A DNA stretch of 44,601 bases from Dinochytrium kinnereticum (Eukaryota > Chytridiomycota > Chytridiomycetes > Chytridiales > Chytridiaceae): the NCBI GenBank assembly GCA_027604005.1, contig JADGJT010000137.1:8493-53093 (forward strand), written 5' to 3'. This document shows positions 32,369 through 44,404 of this stretch, piece by piece. How positions within the stretch are numbered: the stretch's first letter is position 1; each line of letters opens with the position of its first letter. The notes beneath the pieces are model-generated. The model was not told where the DNA came from. It saw nothing but the letters and a program-made list of their open reading frames with translations, and searched no databases. The position numbers and the translations under genes were made by a program.

Positions 32369-34758
32369 TTACCAACGACTGGCTTGTCTTCCCCTATTCA
32401 AGTTATCCATTCCCTCGTCACGGTTCATCGAGTTCCCTGAAGAAGCGCTAGCAATATCTATCATCGCGGTGTGATTACTTTTAAGCCCGTTCGATTCTGT
32501 TGTTGAGACAAGAGGCGGAAGAATAGAAGAAGGCGCAATACTCTTGCTTCTTTGATGCACAGGCATGCTTGGAAGTCGTCCATGGGCGCCATGATCAGCT
32601 GCAGTTGTGGGCTTTGCAGCAACCCAAGGAGAGGCACAATTTACAATGACGCTTTGGCTGGGCCTTCTATGAGATACTCCAGCCCCCCCAGACTTGCTGT
32701 TAAAGGAATGGGGTCCCTCATCGGTTCCCTTTTCCATCAACGAAAATTCTGAGTGAGACGATGAAATCCCTGAACAATGCCCCACTTCATGAATTCCATC
32801 TTGAGCTGCGCGGACTCGACTGCGGCTGATAGCATTCTGAGGCGTGAGTACAGATGCAGAGAGCAGCCCAGTCCCATCGCTTTGATGATAGTGATTCGCA
32901 GATACAACAGATTCCTTTCTGTTCTCCACACCTCGATAAGCGGGTACTCCACTTGCCATTGTCTTAGCCCGCTGCCGTTTCCCCTTATCCTTAGATGTGA
33001 CTGCTAGAGCATTAGGTATAACCGCCCGCGAGGCCTTTGGGGAAGTCGTGGGTGGTGTGGACGGGTTCAATCTTGCTCTCTCCCACTCAATCATCATGTT
33101 GGCAAGGGCTTCGCTTGTAGTCCCATCATTCATACGTTCTCTATCCTCCGCAATCTTTCGATTCATCGCCTCAAGTTCCTCCATAGTACCCGCTCCAACG
33201 GCGACAGCGGGATGCGTTCCAGCCGCACTAGCCGCCGCTGCCGCCACAGCCTTCTCGGCCTGCTGTGCCTGCTGCTTCTTCATAACCATCTCCGCGCCAT
33301 ACTTTGCGATCTCTTGTTTCTTCTGAGTGAGAAGAAGGAGATAGGTCCCTGCCGCCTGGTTAAACTTTCCCTGAAGAACCGAAGAGGCAGCAGCGCTGGC
33401 CTCGAATCCCATCTGCTCTAGATGCTCGAGAATCTCGTTATCTAGCTCTTCTTCGTTCTGCGGTCGCAGCTTTGGGACGTCTTCTGACTCTTCGTCGCTT
33501 GTTAAGAAGCTTCCCGTCATTGTCATCCAGGGGTGTTCCTGCACCTGCGCGCATGTGTACCGCTTGTGAGGGTTTATGACGAGGAGTTTTGAAATAAGAT
33601 CCTTGCATTCTGTGTAGGCGACCATTAGAACGTGTAAAGGACGAAAGTGTTTACCTGGTGAAACATGATCAGGCACTTCATATTTTCCCTTAAGAATCGA
33701 CTCATATAGCGCCGTGAGGTTGCTGTTCGCAAATGGTAGATCTCCTACGACCATAGCGTATAGGTTGATTCCTAGGGACCATGCGTCTACCTCTGGCCCT
33801 ACGTACCGCTTGCCTTCTATCAATTCAGGGGCAGAGTAAACAGGGGATCCACAGCATGTGCCAAGCGTTGCGCCCTTTTCATATAGGTTTGAGAGTCCGA
33901 AATCTACATTGAACCATCAATATCTTGTCATAGACAAAGACAAACTGAATGAATTTTACCTGATATCTTTATAGATTGATCGTCCCCAAGCAGTAGATTC
34001 TCTGACTTCAGATCCCGATGAGCAATGTTATGGCTATGACAATAACCAAGCGCAGAAACAATCTGCTGCACAAACTTCCTCGCCTCATTTTCCTTCAGGC
34101 GCCCATGTGAGACAATGTAATCGAGTAATTCGCCGCCAGCAGCGTATTCGAGGACGAGAAAGAGTTCTTTTTTTGTCTCCATAACTTCGTAGAGCTGAAT
34201 AATATTGGGATGGTCGAGCATTCTCATTATTTGAGCCTCACGATGGATATTTTTCATTGAGTAATTGTCGGGGAGTCTCTCTTTGTCAATGACCTTAATT
34301 GCCACCTGAAGATCATGGTCAGAATCTCAAAAGAAAAGAAGAAGGTGAAATAAATGAGATGTAAGGGAGTGCAGTTCGCTCCAAATGAGCAATCTTCTTA
34401 AAAAGCAAGTAGATGAAAACAAGAAAATATCACAGGAAGTGCGAAGCAATAAACATACCTTCTGGTTCGTAAGCCGATGTATAGCCAACTTAACACGCGC
34501 AAATGACCCCTCTCCCACAGTTTTCAAGATCTCATAATTCCCAATGAACTTATGCTTCTGCTCTTGAGGCTTAGGCCCAGAAGGCTGCGCCTGTTTCTCA
34601 ACCTGTGGCACAGCCTCACCGTTAACGACCGCAGTTGGGGTAAGTAGAACGGCTGCCGAAGAGGCTGCTATGATCTCCTCTCCAGCTGCTCCAGCTCCAA
34701 GTGATCCAGGCTCGAGATCTGTCGGGGGATCAGGAGCCGAGGCTAGCTCGACTGACAT
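32369..34758 (-). CDS. AMPK-related serine/threonine kinase with UBA domain
   Basis: Minus-strand exons 34758-34459, 34305-33960, 33903-33655 and 33609-32369 (phases 0, 1, 1) give 711 residues. After a disordered Ala/Pro-rich start comes a kinase domain at 75-326. It has the Gly loop GEGSFARV, Lys104, Glu123, HRD with Asp198, and DFG at 216-218. Activation-loop Thr231 sits in TCCGSP, the position phosphorylated by LKB1-type kinases, and SAPE is intact, so the enzyme should be active. A UBA domain follows at about 352-392 (HLEQMGFEASAAASSVLQG), then a Ser-rich regulatory tail. A UBA directly after the kinase is the MARK/SIK/SNRK arrangement. The first-helix and HRD-region sequence also resembles HUNK. 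I cannot place it in one subfamily. Likely roles are polarity, energy or stress signalling (inference). The last intron is only 45 nt, stop-free and in frame. Confidence 0.9.
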
Positions 34759-35906
34759 TGCTCAGCCCAGTGAGGGTTCTGAATAGCGGGGCTGGTATGA
34801 ATAGACACCGCTTCTGACGCTTTCTGGCTTTTTGAACTGGAGTCTAATCGCCGCGGAAGAGATGTCGAGTGCGAGAGATTTTGTAGTAGAATGCACTGCT
34901 CTTCTGTTGGCGTCAATCCAAAAAATGAATGGAAGTGCCGGTCCACAGCGTGCAGCTCTAACAGAGAAAGGGAAGCCTTAAGGGGAATCCACAGGTGTTG
35001 CCGAAAAGTCGAAGTGCAGCAGTCGGAAGGAATGTGATAAGTGATCCATGGTTTCTTTGACTGATTATAAAGCCGCACACTTTGATTCGAGGGCAGAGAG
35101 TTTTGAAGACAATAGGATGATTCGACACTGTGATTGCATCCCATTCCTTGAGCATTTGATGCACGTTTCCTTGGACAATCGTAATGAACAAATGGTTTTT
35201 CACGGGTTCAACGCCAGCCTCTGAAAAAATGGAGGAGCATTTTGTTTACGTTTAAAGAGATGGCTAAGGTGATTGAAGATGTGTGAGAACGATGTTTTTT
35301 CGATGAAACATATCACTGCTCATCCGCACATTGTTGATACTGGGTAGACCCATTAAAGGCGTGTAAGAAAACAAAAAAGGCATCAGTCTTAAAACCGGTA
35401 TCGATCGAATCTTGTAACTGATGTATTAACTTGATTACGAAAACTCGAGCACAACGGATCCTTCCCAGTCCCAGTGTTGGGCTCTTCGCCATCTCATTCG
35501 ATCAAGCAGATTCTTTCCATCGATCAAGGTAGAGGAGACTACGTGGCATGTCATCGGATTAAAGAACAGGGATTGAGGGGCATCTGTCCGCTCCTCTGCA
35601 AGTTTCACCTCTGCTTTCCAAACCGCGTGCATGTGATTCCCAGATACTTTTTCTTTCACTCCCTACCAAGGAGACTGATGCAGGTCCAGACCACCGCAGA
35701 TTCAGCTTGCGATTAATCCATCTCGTTAGAGACCTGCAGCCAAAAATAAAATAGGCTGCGCTGTGCCACCACTTGCCATGCCACAGTTTCATATTCCCCT
35801 AATCTTGTCCGTATATTTCACCATCCTTGCGATCCTCTACCGCCTCGCCTCTAGGTCTATCAACCATCGAACAACCAGCTAAACCATCATTTCCCCTCGC
35901 TTTACC
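34759..35906. other. Divergent promoter region, no gene supported
   Basis: This 1.15-kb region separates the kinase gene (-) from the F-box gene (+) and must hold both promoters. Small frames on both strands (for example 34743-35144 minus and 35474-35716 plus) show no family features. Pyrimidine-rich DNA precedes the F-box ATG (35880-35905). Confidence 0.5.
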
Positions 35907-37178
35907 ATGCTGCTCGCACATGAAATTATGGCAGAAGAACTGGACGATCCTTTGGCCCTGCAGTACAGTGAGATCCATACCGTGTGCATCGTAAACGAAG
36001 TCATGGCAAAGGTTCCTGAAGAGGTTTGGATGTTCATGCTAATGGTGAGTTGGTTATGATGAGTCCAGAGCTACGGCACTTTGCACTAACTCAGCTAACG
36101 GGTTCATATGTCCATAACCTGTGCAGTTTGTGGACGACGTTGACCTTCAAACCCTGTCCAAAACATGTCGACTCCTCAATCGACTCACGAAAGATGCCTT
36201 GCTTTGGCGCTCTGTTCATTTGCGCAACAAAGGAAAGGTCCATACACTTCTTTTCAAGTTTCCTCAGAGAGCAACAAGGGAGCGTTTGGCTGTTATGAAT
36301 ATTATGAGAGGAAGGTGTTTGGAAAGAAAGCTAAGTGAAGGGCAGTATGTCGGAGGAGCTGCAGCAGTTCGAGCCTATGAGGCTTATATGAGGATTCAAA
36401 AGGAAAGTACCATGAAGGCTGTTACGAAGGGGCTGGAAGACAGGCCTCCAATGAATGAGATGAGGTGGGTATCATTGACTTTGATTTAATCTAAAACTTA
36501 ACTCATTCGTCCTTACAGCCTGAAGAACTTACTCCCTCAAGAAGTCAAGACAGGAAATGGAGAGCGTGGATCTTGCTCGCCTAGGCTCATACCAAAAGTT
36601 CTCAACCTGAAAAAGGCAATGACCCTTGACTCTTTGAAAAAACAGCTGCGCACGAGGATTTCAGTTGAGGGCTTTAGGGAATCCGGTGTTGCTAAAAGTA
36701 TGCTCCCTCTCCAAGTTGAAAGTAATAGCTGATGGCGTTCCTTTTTCCACCAGCCCACACTGTTACTGCATATAACCCCTCGATCCACTCCAAAGCAGTG
36801 GAGCTTGACAAACGTCTCTGCGAGATCCACTTGGTATCGAAGCTTGTCCGAAGACCCTCCGCTGGAATCCTAGAGAGCATGAAAGTGCTTCACACTACCC
36901 CTGATACTGCTGTCCTCATCTGCCCATCTATCAAGAGCAAGTTGGATTTTTTCGAGAGCCTCCAGACCACTCCCGTGGGGGCGTGCCCCGGCGAAGGGCG
37001 CGAGCATCCAGACCCTGCACTGATGGTTATTGTTGACGGGCCGGAGGAGGTATTGTCAGCCACGACCTGCGTTGCCGAGTCGCCAGAGACTTGGACGTTT
37101 GCGCCTGGAGAGGGGGAGAAAATGATAAAGGGTTCCCCTCTGGTTGAGTCGCTTCAAATGGCAGATGTGGTTGCTTGA
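35907..37178 (+). CDS. F-box protein
   Basis: Exons 35907-36044, 36127-36464, 36519-36697 and 36754-37178 (phases 0, 2, 1) give 359 residues. The F-box lies at about 35-75. It starts at KVPEEVWMFMLMFV and continues DLQTLSKTCRLLNRLTKD with the closing LLWRSVHL, a good match to the Leu-Pro...Leu...Cys...Leu...W pattern that binds Skp1 in SCF ubiquitin ligases. The remainder has no LRR, WD40 or kelch repeats. It contains a Lys-rich segment (LKKAMTLDSLKKQLRT) and a C-terminal part with VTAYNPSIHSKAVELDKRLC, which looks folded but unknown to me. The target is therefore unknown. The first intron splits the F-box, which argues that the ATG exon is right. A more distal ATG at 36003 would cut off the first half of exon 1. 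Confidence 0.85.
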
Positions 37179-37835
37179 TTGTGTATTTTGATTCGCGTTG
37201 CCCATTTCCCCCTCGAGCTGAGTGTTTTCTTTTCGCATGTCTTATATCCTTCTTCTCTTCATTCTTTTCTGCATCCGGTCCGTTCTCGCGTATCCAACAT
37301 ATTCCACCATGATAATAGCCTAATAAATGTTTATGCTGGAGACCCCTGGATGACTGACTTATCCCTATTCCATGGCATGCTTCTTACTATATTCTTGGAT
37401 TACAACGAGATGTGTCAACCTTAGTCCACACCCGCAAAGAGCTCCCACGAAACACCATGGCTGGAAGAGAGCCCGTGACCCTTTCCGATGGTTTACTTCG
37501 GTCCCTTTCTTGAGCCAAACTTGATACAGACGAAGCCCCTGGGACATCGGAATGGATTTGCAACAGAAGCCATGAACCATCGCACAATTCGAGAATTAGA
37601 AGATTTGCAGGTGCATACAGTCAATCCCATTGTTGGAACTCAAACAAGAGTTTTACCTCACTATGTCCCTATCGTTCGGAGAATTGGACTGCAATCGAGG
37701 GGATGGTGCTGAAAACGACGTTGGAAATCTCAATTGTTAGGCACCTACAACGAATTAGGTTTAGCAATACGCCGCACCGTAAAAAGCAGAACAGTCAGTA
37801 AGGCTTCACTCAGATTATTCGTGGTGGAGAAGGGA

Positions 37836-37842
37836 TATAAAG
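37836..37842 (+). promoter_or_regulatory. Candidate TATA box of the cyclase gene
   Basis: TATAAAG in the context GGGATATAAAGC is the best TATA-like element in the region before the cyclase start. The 300-base distance to the ATG would imply a leader of roughly 270 bases. Confidence 0.35.
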
Positions 37843-38050
37843 CTGAAGTATTCGGAGGAAGTCCTTCTATTTCAAGCTGACTCGACGAACTTCAGTTGTC
37901 CTAATTGTATGAACAATTGGTGCCTTGTTGATATATGAGATTCAAGCACACTGGATCGCTTGCCATCTGGAAAATCTCGAGACCATTCTATGAAGAGCTA
38001 GGGCCCTCTCGAATTCTGACAAAAGTAAAGGAAGGAAAGAAAACCATCCC

Positions 38051-38067
38051 AACCCTCTTACAGAGGG
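38051..38067. repeat. Short inverted repeat (7-bp arms, 3-base loop)
   Basis: ACCCTCT, TAC, AGAGGGT: a perfect 7-bp palindrome with a 3-base spacer, 73 bases before the cyclase ATG. It could form a 5'-leader hairpin or bind a dimeric factor; it could also be chance. Confidence 0.5.
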
Positions 38068-38139
38068 TGGGTAGGGATTGTAAAGAGCAACTCCTTTCCT
38101 ATTGTTAAGATAGGGACTTTCCCTAAAAACAACTCATAA

Positions 38140-41100
38140 ATGCAGCAAGAACGGTTCGTTGCCAGATTCATACGAAAGGCAAGCCATTCGGCGGAAAAGA
38201 GGAAAAGTATCTTGGAATCTTTAGATGCCAATTTGCCTTTTGTCGAGGAGACCACCGGAGCTCTGGCCATGATCGATATCTCAGGATTCTCGTCTCTTAC
38301 CTCTATTCTCGTATGTACACCTTTACTGCACATTGGGACGCATTTCCTCTTCAGTTTCTATATACAACGGATAGACATCGAATTTATGTGGCGATACTGA
38401 TAGCATATTCTTCACCACGTCTCTTAGGCCAAAAAAGGCAAGATCTCATCGGAAGTGATCACGCAGGCCGTATCATCTTTCATGAGCAGGGTAGGAAACC
38501 AAGGAAGAAACGTTTATAGTAAACTTATTTCTGCAGATAATCGACGTTATCTCTTCACACAATGGAGACGTTATTAAGTTTCTTGGGGACGCACTGTTGG
38601 TCATCTTTGAGAGCGACGGAAAAAACTGGAAAGATATGCAGCAGGCTTTAAGGCGGTGTCTTGTATGCTGCGTCGAGTAAGTAATATGCTTTTATTTTTT
38701 TCAAGTAGGTTATAACCAACTTGTGTTCAAACATAAAGTGTTCTCCTTAACTGTGGATCCACAACGGTTGACTTTACAAACTATCAACACTTGACCGACA
38801 CCGAAGACAAAAAAGATGTCCCAGCAGTCGACGCCGATTCCTCAGCAACACAAAAATTAAAAACCGGCGTGAGTCAACCTATAGGAGCAAAAGGCAAAGG
38901 TGGGAACGCGACCAGTCAAAAAGCTGGCAATGGATCCCAGTTTGTTTTAGAGCTTCATATTGCGATGTCTGGTGGCGAACTGAACCATTGCATTATTGGA
39001 GTTTCGGGTGAGCGCTGCGATTACTTTGTTTATGGCTCATGCCTCGATCGGCTTGGGGATGCTTTAGACTTGGCCAAACCAGGTTTGTGCTTGTCTTACT
39101 CCACTATCTCTGTAGATGCCTGTGGCTAACTTACAAAAACAAAAAGGTGAGCTTAGTATCTCACAGGACGGTTGGGGCATCATGGAGTTAAATGGAAAGT
39201 CCGGTATGGGTGCACTCCGGCTTCGGAAAAACGAGGCTGGTCATGTCACCTGTGATAGAGGGTCGCTTCAAGACTTAAAAACGATTGTTTCCCGTGAGAT
39301 TCAAAAGCGCGAGAATTTTAAGCTACAAGTTCGAAGGCAAACATTGACTATGACCCAATTTTATCCAGGGACAGTCCCGGTGTCCTCTCTTTCAGCTGTA
39401 GATGAAGACGATATGCCGATCACCGCCGCCCCTCCTCACGATACTTTAGACGACGTCGATGGAGAGTTATGGTCTTGCGATACTTTTGAATTTACGAGCC
39501 TATTCATGAATCAAAGCTTGGTGCACAAGCTCCAGCAGTCGATGGGTGGAATGCAATCCAACCGCGCGGGTGCTTTAGATAGGCGACGATCCGTAGCGAA
39601 TCCAGGCCACGTCGGAGACAGTCACACCGTTGGGGATGAAAGTATGGCCTATAACTTACAGGGGGTCATGAACATGGAGGCAGGATCTGAAAGCAAGAGG
39701 CTACGAGGCAGCGCAATCGTCCGTAATCAGAGAAACTCGGTGTTTGGAGGCTCACCACCTTACATGATGGGAGGAGGCAGGAAATCTCTAGGGATTGGAA
39801 CATCCTCGGATACTGCAAGTATCGGTGTATCGAAAAGCGGGATGAGCCTTGACGGAGTAGCGTCAGTAAATGACAACCACTCAATTAACTGTGCGGAGTA
39901 TTCATCGAGGTTCGCAGATGCCTCCAAAAACCGTAGAGTATCGTTGACGAGCGAGATGTCCATGGCTGGTGGCAGTGGTATTGGGGAATATGGGAAGGGT
40001 ACCGAAGCGAATCGCAATATCCTGAGCGAGTATCGAAAAGTTAGCGTGATGTTTGTTAAACTTGGATTTCAGTTCGATCCGGATTTGGCGCAAAAAGCAT
40101 TTTCTTTGGCATTCAATGCTATGCTCCCATATGATGGGGTTATTCAGCAATATTCTGGTAAACTGAGATTTGTAGATATTGGTTAACCGCATTCCAAATA
40201 GTCGACGATAAGGGCCAAAGTCTTCTAATTGTGTTTGGGCTACCACCATGGGGCCACGAAAACAACTCCCTTTATGCCCTGAAAGCATCTGTAACACTTT
40301 CAAATGACATGAAAAAGGAAGGTGTGGGCCCCTTCACTATCAGCGTAGCGACAGGAGACCTTCTCTTTTCTATTCTAGGAAATGCACTTCGGAGCGAAGC
40401 TGGACTTCTCGGCGATGTGGTCAACATATCCGCAAGGCTAATGTCGATGCCTTGCCCATCAGAACTCTCCATTCTCTGTGATCATGAGACGAAGATAGCC
40501 ACCGGAGACATTTTTAATTACCTTGAGTTTGGCCGTCAAGTTGTAAGGAGTAACAGATTTAGAAACATTTTGCTCACACTTTTGCAGGTAAAGGGCAAGA
40601 CGGAACCTATCCAGGTCTGGGCTGCGCTTAGCTCGAAAGCGTCAAGACTGGCAACCGATATAGCCAAAGGTGCGGCGAAGGAAAAACCATTTTGTGGATA
40701 TAGTAAGGAAACTGCTATGGTTCGTATCGCATGACAGACGTCACTCTATAATAAGCTTTACTTTTAGTTTGCAGATGCCATTAAACGGTGGAAGGAAAAC
40801 TCTGAACAGATCATTATAATCATTGAAGCGCCAACCGGGATGGGAAAATCGACTTTCTTAGAGGAGGTAATGAAGCAAAACGAGAAAATCAAGTTTTGGT
40901 GAGTCAGAACATATCCTATAGCATATTCTGATTTATCTCTTTCAGTTCGGGTCAAGGTAAAGGACGAGAAAATTTTTTTTCTCCATAGACTCACATTCAG
41001 ACTTTTTATGAATCCTGCAGGAAATGAGATTGACAGACTTACTCCTGTAAGTAAAAGCGATTTTATTTTATAGGAATACACTGGCTGACTACCTTTAAAA

Positions 41101-44100
41101 GTTTTTCTGCTTCCAAGGAATAATGAGATCATTGTACTCCATTTTTCAGATAGAGTTACTTCCAAATTATGTCGAAGCTAGCACAAACCATCTGCATCGT
41201 CCAAAGGCGTCGCGATCCCTATCCACCGCAAGCTCAGGTATTGTTGAAACAATTCTTTCCGCCCAGTGGGCAGCAGGAGCCAAAAAGAAAAGGGTGCATG
41301 CTCGAGACTCCATTTCAGTCGACCTGGAGTATGGCGATAACCCAGATCTATCCAAGTTCCTGTTGTACTTCGGCGAAAACCCAGATCTTGTTCCACTCCT
41401 ACATGATGTAATGCCGTGGATTAAGGTTGAAGAGAACAATGTCACGTCAAATCTGAGTGGTCATGCTCGAACGACCATCCTGCATGAAATAATGGTCAAA
41501 ATCATTTCGGCGATGGCACATAAGTTTGACATTTCTTTTGCATTTGACAATGCCCAGGTATGAGACTCATTTTATGACCGAGTTCTATTCTAACGTCTGT
41601 GTTTAGTTCATTGATAATACCTCCATGGATATTGCATTGGCCTTAATCAGAGTCTGCCCGAGAATTATGATGATCTTCTCGGCGAGGCCATTGAGCCAAT
41701 ACAAGACCAATGGTCTCGAGGTTATCTTAAAGGACCACAATCCTTTACTGATGAATTTAAATGGGTTGAGCCTTACGGAGACGGAAGAATTTTTGGTAGG
41801 ATTGATTAGCAAAGTGTTCCATCTCAACGGCTTTAGATATGGAAATTCCGTGACTGGGGAGTGGTACGGATCTCGAGTATCCTCACAGAAGCAATTCAGA
41901 CACGATCATCTGGTAGTCCTTTATTCATTGAGCAACTTGCCGATAGCATTTACTTTCGTTCCCCACCTGTCGTAAGGTGCGACCAGGAAGGGCTACTGGA
42001 GCCAGTCTCAAAGTCTGTGAACCTGGATCAAATTCTCGTTCGGAACGTCGAGACGGCCGTTTTGGTTAGTTTTGATCGGTTGAATCCGATATTTCAGGAG
42101 CTTCTTAGGGTGGCTTCGGTCTTTGGTCAGGTAAACCAAACGCAATATACTCTTCTTCTTCTTTTTTTTTTTTTTTTTAACAAAATTTAAATTAGAATTT
42201 CAACCTCCGGCACGTTGTGTCTGTTATGGATACCGAGATGTCGGTCGAAGAATTTGCGGAAAATATTAAGGAGTTTGACTCGTTCCAGTTCCTAAAAACA
42301 ACCTGGGAGGACACCAAGGATCAATCGGAGAAAACATACGACTACTTTTTCAGGCACATCAACTTTAATAAGTGAGTGAGAAACGTTGTCTCTATAAATA
42401 TTAACGCTTCACCTCAGCGCTATCTATGAGTCTTTACCATTTGCTCAGCGACAGGAGATTCATTTCAAGATAGCATCATATTATGAGTCTATAATGACCG
42501 ATGATAATCGTGCCAACATTCTCCCGAATTTAACATTTCACTACATGAGGACATCCATCCGTGACAAGAACTACCACTTTATGGAACAGCTAGCCATCTA
42601 TTATGTGCGCCACAAGCTGTTTACTGGTCAGTGACTCTCTCGTTCTCCTTCAATCTTTCCTAACCACATGACATTCTCAATGTGTAAATGTAGAAGCGGC
42701 AGTATCCCTTGAGCGCCTTATCAAATTCTTCGAAAGTGACGTACAGGCCCCGCAAGATTCAACACTCACTACAGTCCGACAAGCATCATGGCTCTCGCTT
42801 CTCGGCTTATCCCTGATGAGCATTGAGAAACGAGGTAAAGAATCTAGATCTGTGTCCCTTCGCGCTCTCTCTTTGATGGGTGTCATTTGGCCCAAAGACA
42901 AGCAGGAGATGGCCCGTGAGCTCAAGAAAAATCATCATCGTCTCATGATCAACAGAGTAAAAACATTGGGAGGCTTTGTGAGGCTTGGAAAGATCAACAA
43001 ATCTCGGGAGGAGGCAATAAGATTGGAGGTTATTTTCCGTTCACTTGGAGTCCTGAGAGACATTGCGTCGCTCAACCCTGCGGAGGCAATAGACGATATC
43101 CCACTGATGACGCTCCTCTACCTGAACTTTGCGTTTGAGAACTCCAAGGATCATCTCCCGGAAATGATCAAAGCGTGCCTGAGGTCGTCCCAGGTCTTTT
43201 GGTTTTCAAAGAGAAGAAGGGCAAGTGAAAGTTTCTTGAAGTACGCATTGAGATTGCTTCCTGAGGCTGAGGCATCGGTGAATCTTGATCTCATGCCTGC
43301 CGCTCACGCGTTGTGTTATCGCGGGCAATTTGAATTGGCGAAAGACATATCAAAAAGGTGTTCAAAGTACGCTGAGGTATCAGGGGATCGTAATATTTTA
43401 ACGAGTAAGCTTCCCCCAATTCATTTCCCTTACCTTGTGTCTATAAGCGGTGATTCTTCAACTATTTCCAACCACTGATCAAAATTTACCAAAAAAAAAC
43501 AAAAAAAAAACCAAAACTAAACTAAAGTGGCCGAGCTCGGGTACGCCCAGATCTCAATCATTCAAGGATTTGCAAGAGACGCGGCCGAGATAGGTATACG
43601 CACCCTCCCGGTCTGTCAAGCGGCCAATGATGTTAGAGCAAAAGCGGTTATCAGTGGCATGCTTCTCCTGGTTCTAAGTCTTCTAGACGCCAAGGACTCT
43701 GCGGACGAGCATGCAAAGATCTTTCTCCAGTGCCAAAGTGGGGTGGACCCAGTCGCTGCTAAGGTGGCAGGAAGCTCGGAGGCGTTTTATTATTTCAGAA
43801 GCGGGGAGTATGCAAGGTCTCTTGAAGGGTTTTTCGATTCGGCCAAGGCGTGTGAGAAGATTCCCATCAATCAAAACGCTGCAGTCATGGTAAGCAACAT
43901 CTTTTCCGCGTTTTGCCATAACACAAATTTTCGCTGCCTAACCGTTGAAACCCCAAACAGATCCTAGCCACAGCAACCCTCTTCCCCTTCCTTGCGCTCT
44001 CAGAGCCCAAGATAATGCAAGACGAAAGATTATCGGCAATCCTAAAAAGGGCAACAACGACGGCCACAGCCGCCATGACAAGATTCTCCCCCTTCTTCCT

Positions 44101-44404
44101 CATAGCCGAGGTGACCCTACCCATCCTTGACTGCGCGACGAGCATGCTGAAGGGCGTCAATGTGGACCTTTGCATGGCGTCCCTGGAGCAAGCTCGAAAG
44201 CGGCTTCAAAAGAGAAGGTTGCTCGCCTCCCTTCAATTGATTGACCTCTATTATTTGGCCATTCTGGCGAGGTTTTTGAAGGCCTCTTTGGGGTTTGGGC
44301 ATATGAGGGCTGCACAGGAGGGGTTTTCGAAGATTGAGTGTAATGGGTTGGCGGGGTGGGCTGAAGGACGAAGCTTTTTATTTGAGGAGAGGGATGCGAG
44401 CTAG
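38140..44404 (+). CDS. ADCY10-like: Soluble adenylyl cyclase, ADCY10 type
   Basis: Eighteen exons: 38140-38310, 38428-38490, 38537-38676, 38739-39082, 39147-40157, 40202-40542, 40588-40719, 40768-40898, 40946-40956, 41021-41046, 41102-41557, 41607-41795, 41837-42130, 42196-42371, 42418-42626, 42694-43404, 43528-43889 and 43961-44404. All phases agree, giving 1,736 residues (human sAC 1,610). C1 keeps metal-binding Asp46 (MIDISGF) and Asp96 (KFLGDALL), plus Lys92, which corresponds to the bicarbonate-site Lys95 of human sAC. C2 (about 525-710) lacks the first Asp (VMFVKLGF), as in human sAC, but keeps VNISAR with its Asn and Arg. A linker of over 200 residues separates C1 and C2. A P-loop ATPase follows: APTGMGKST (Lys761) and Walker-B-like FAFDNAQ (Asp939). 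A long helical, TPR-like C-terminus completes the protein. It converts ATP to cAMP without membrane helices. Bicarbonate/pH or Ca control is inferred from family. Confidence 0.92.

Larger units (their letters stand above)
37179..38139. other. Intergenic region upstream of the cyclase gene
   Basis: These 961 bases lie between two plus-strand genes. A TATAAAG at 37836-37842 lies about 300 bases before the cyclase ATG and is a candidate TATA box. A 7-bp perfect inverted repeat sits at 38051-38067. No coding frame with family features was seen. Confidence 0.5.

Noticed and set aside
34743..35144. 133-codon minus-strand frame upstream of the kinase
   Set aside because: It overlaps the kinase start, has no coding character and lies in the shared promoter region.
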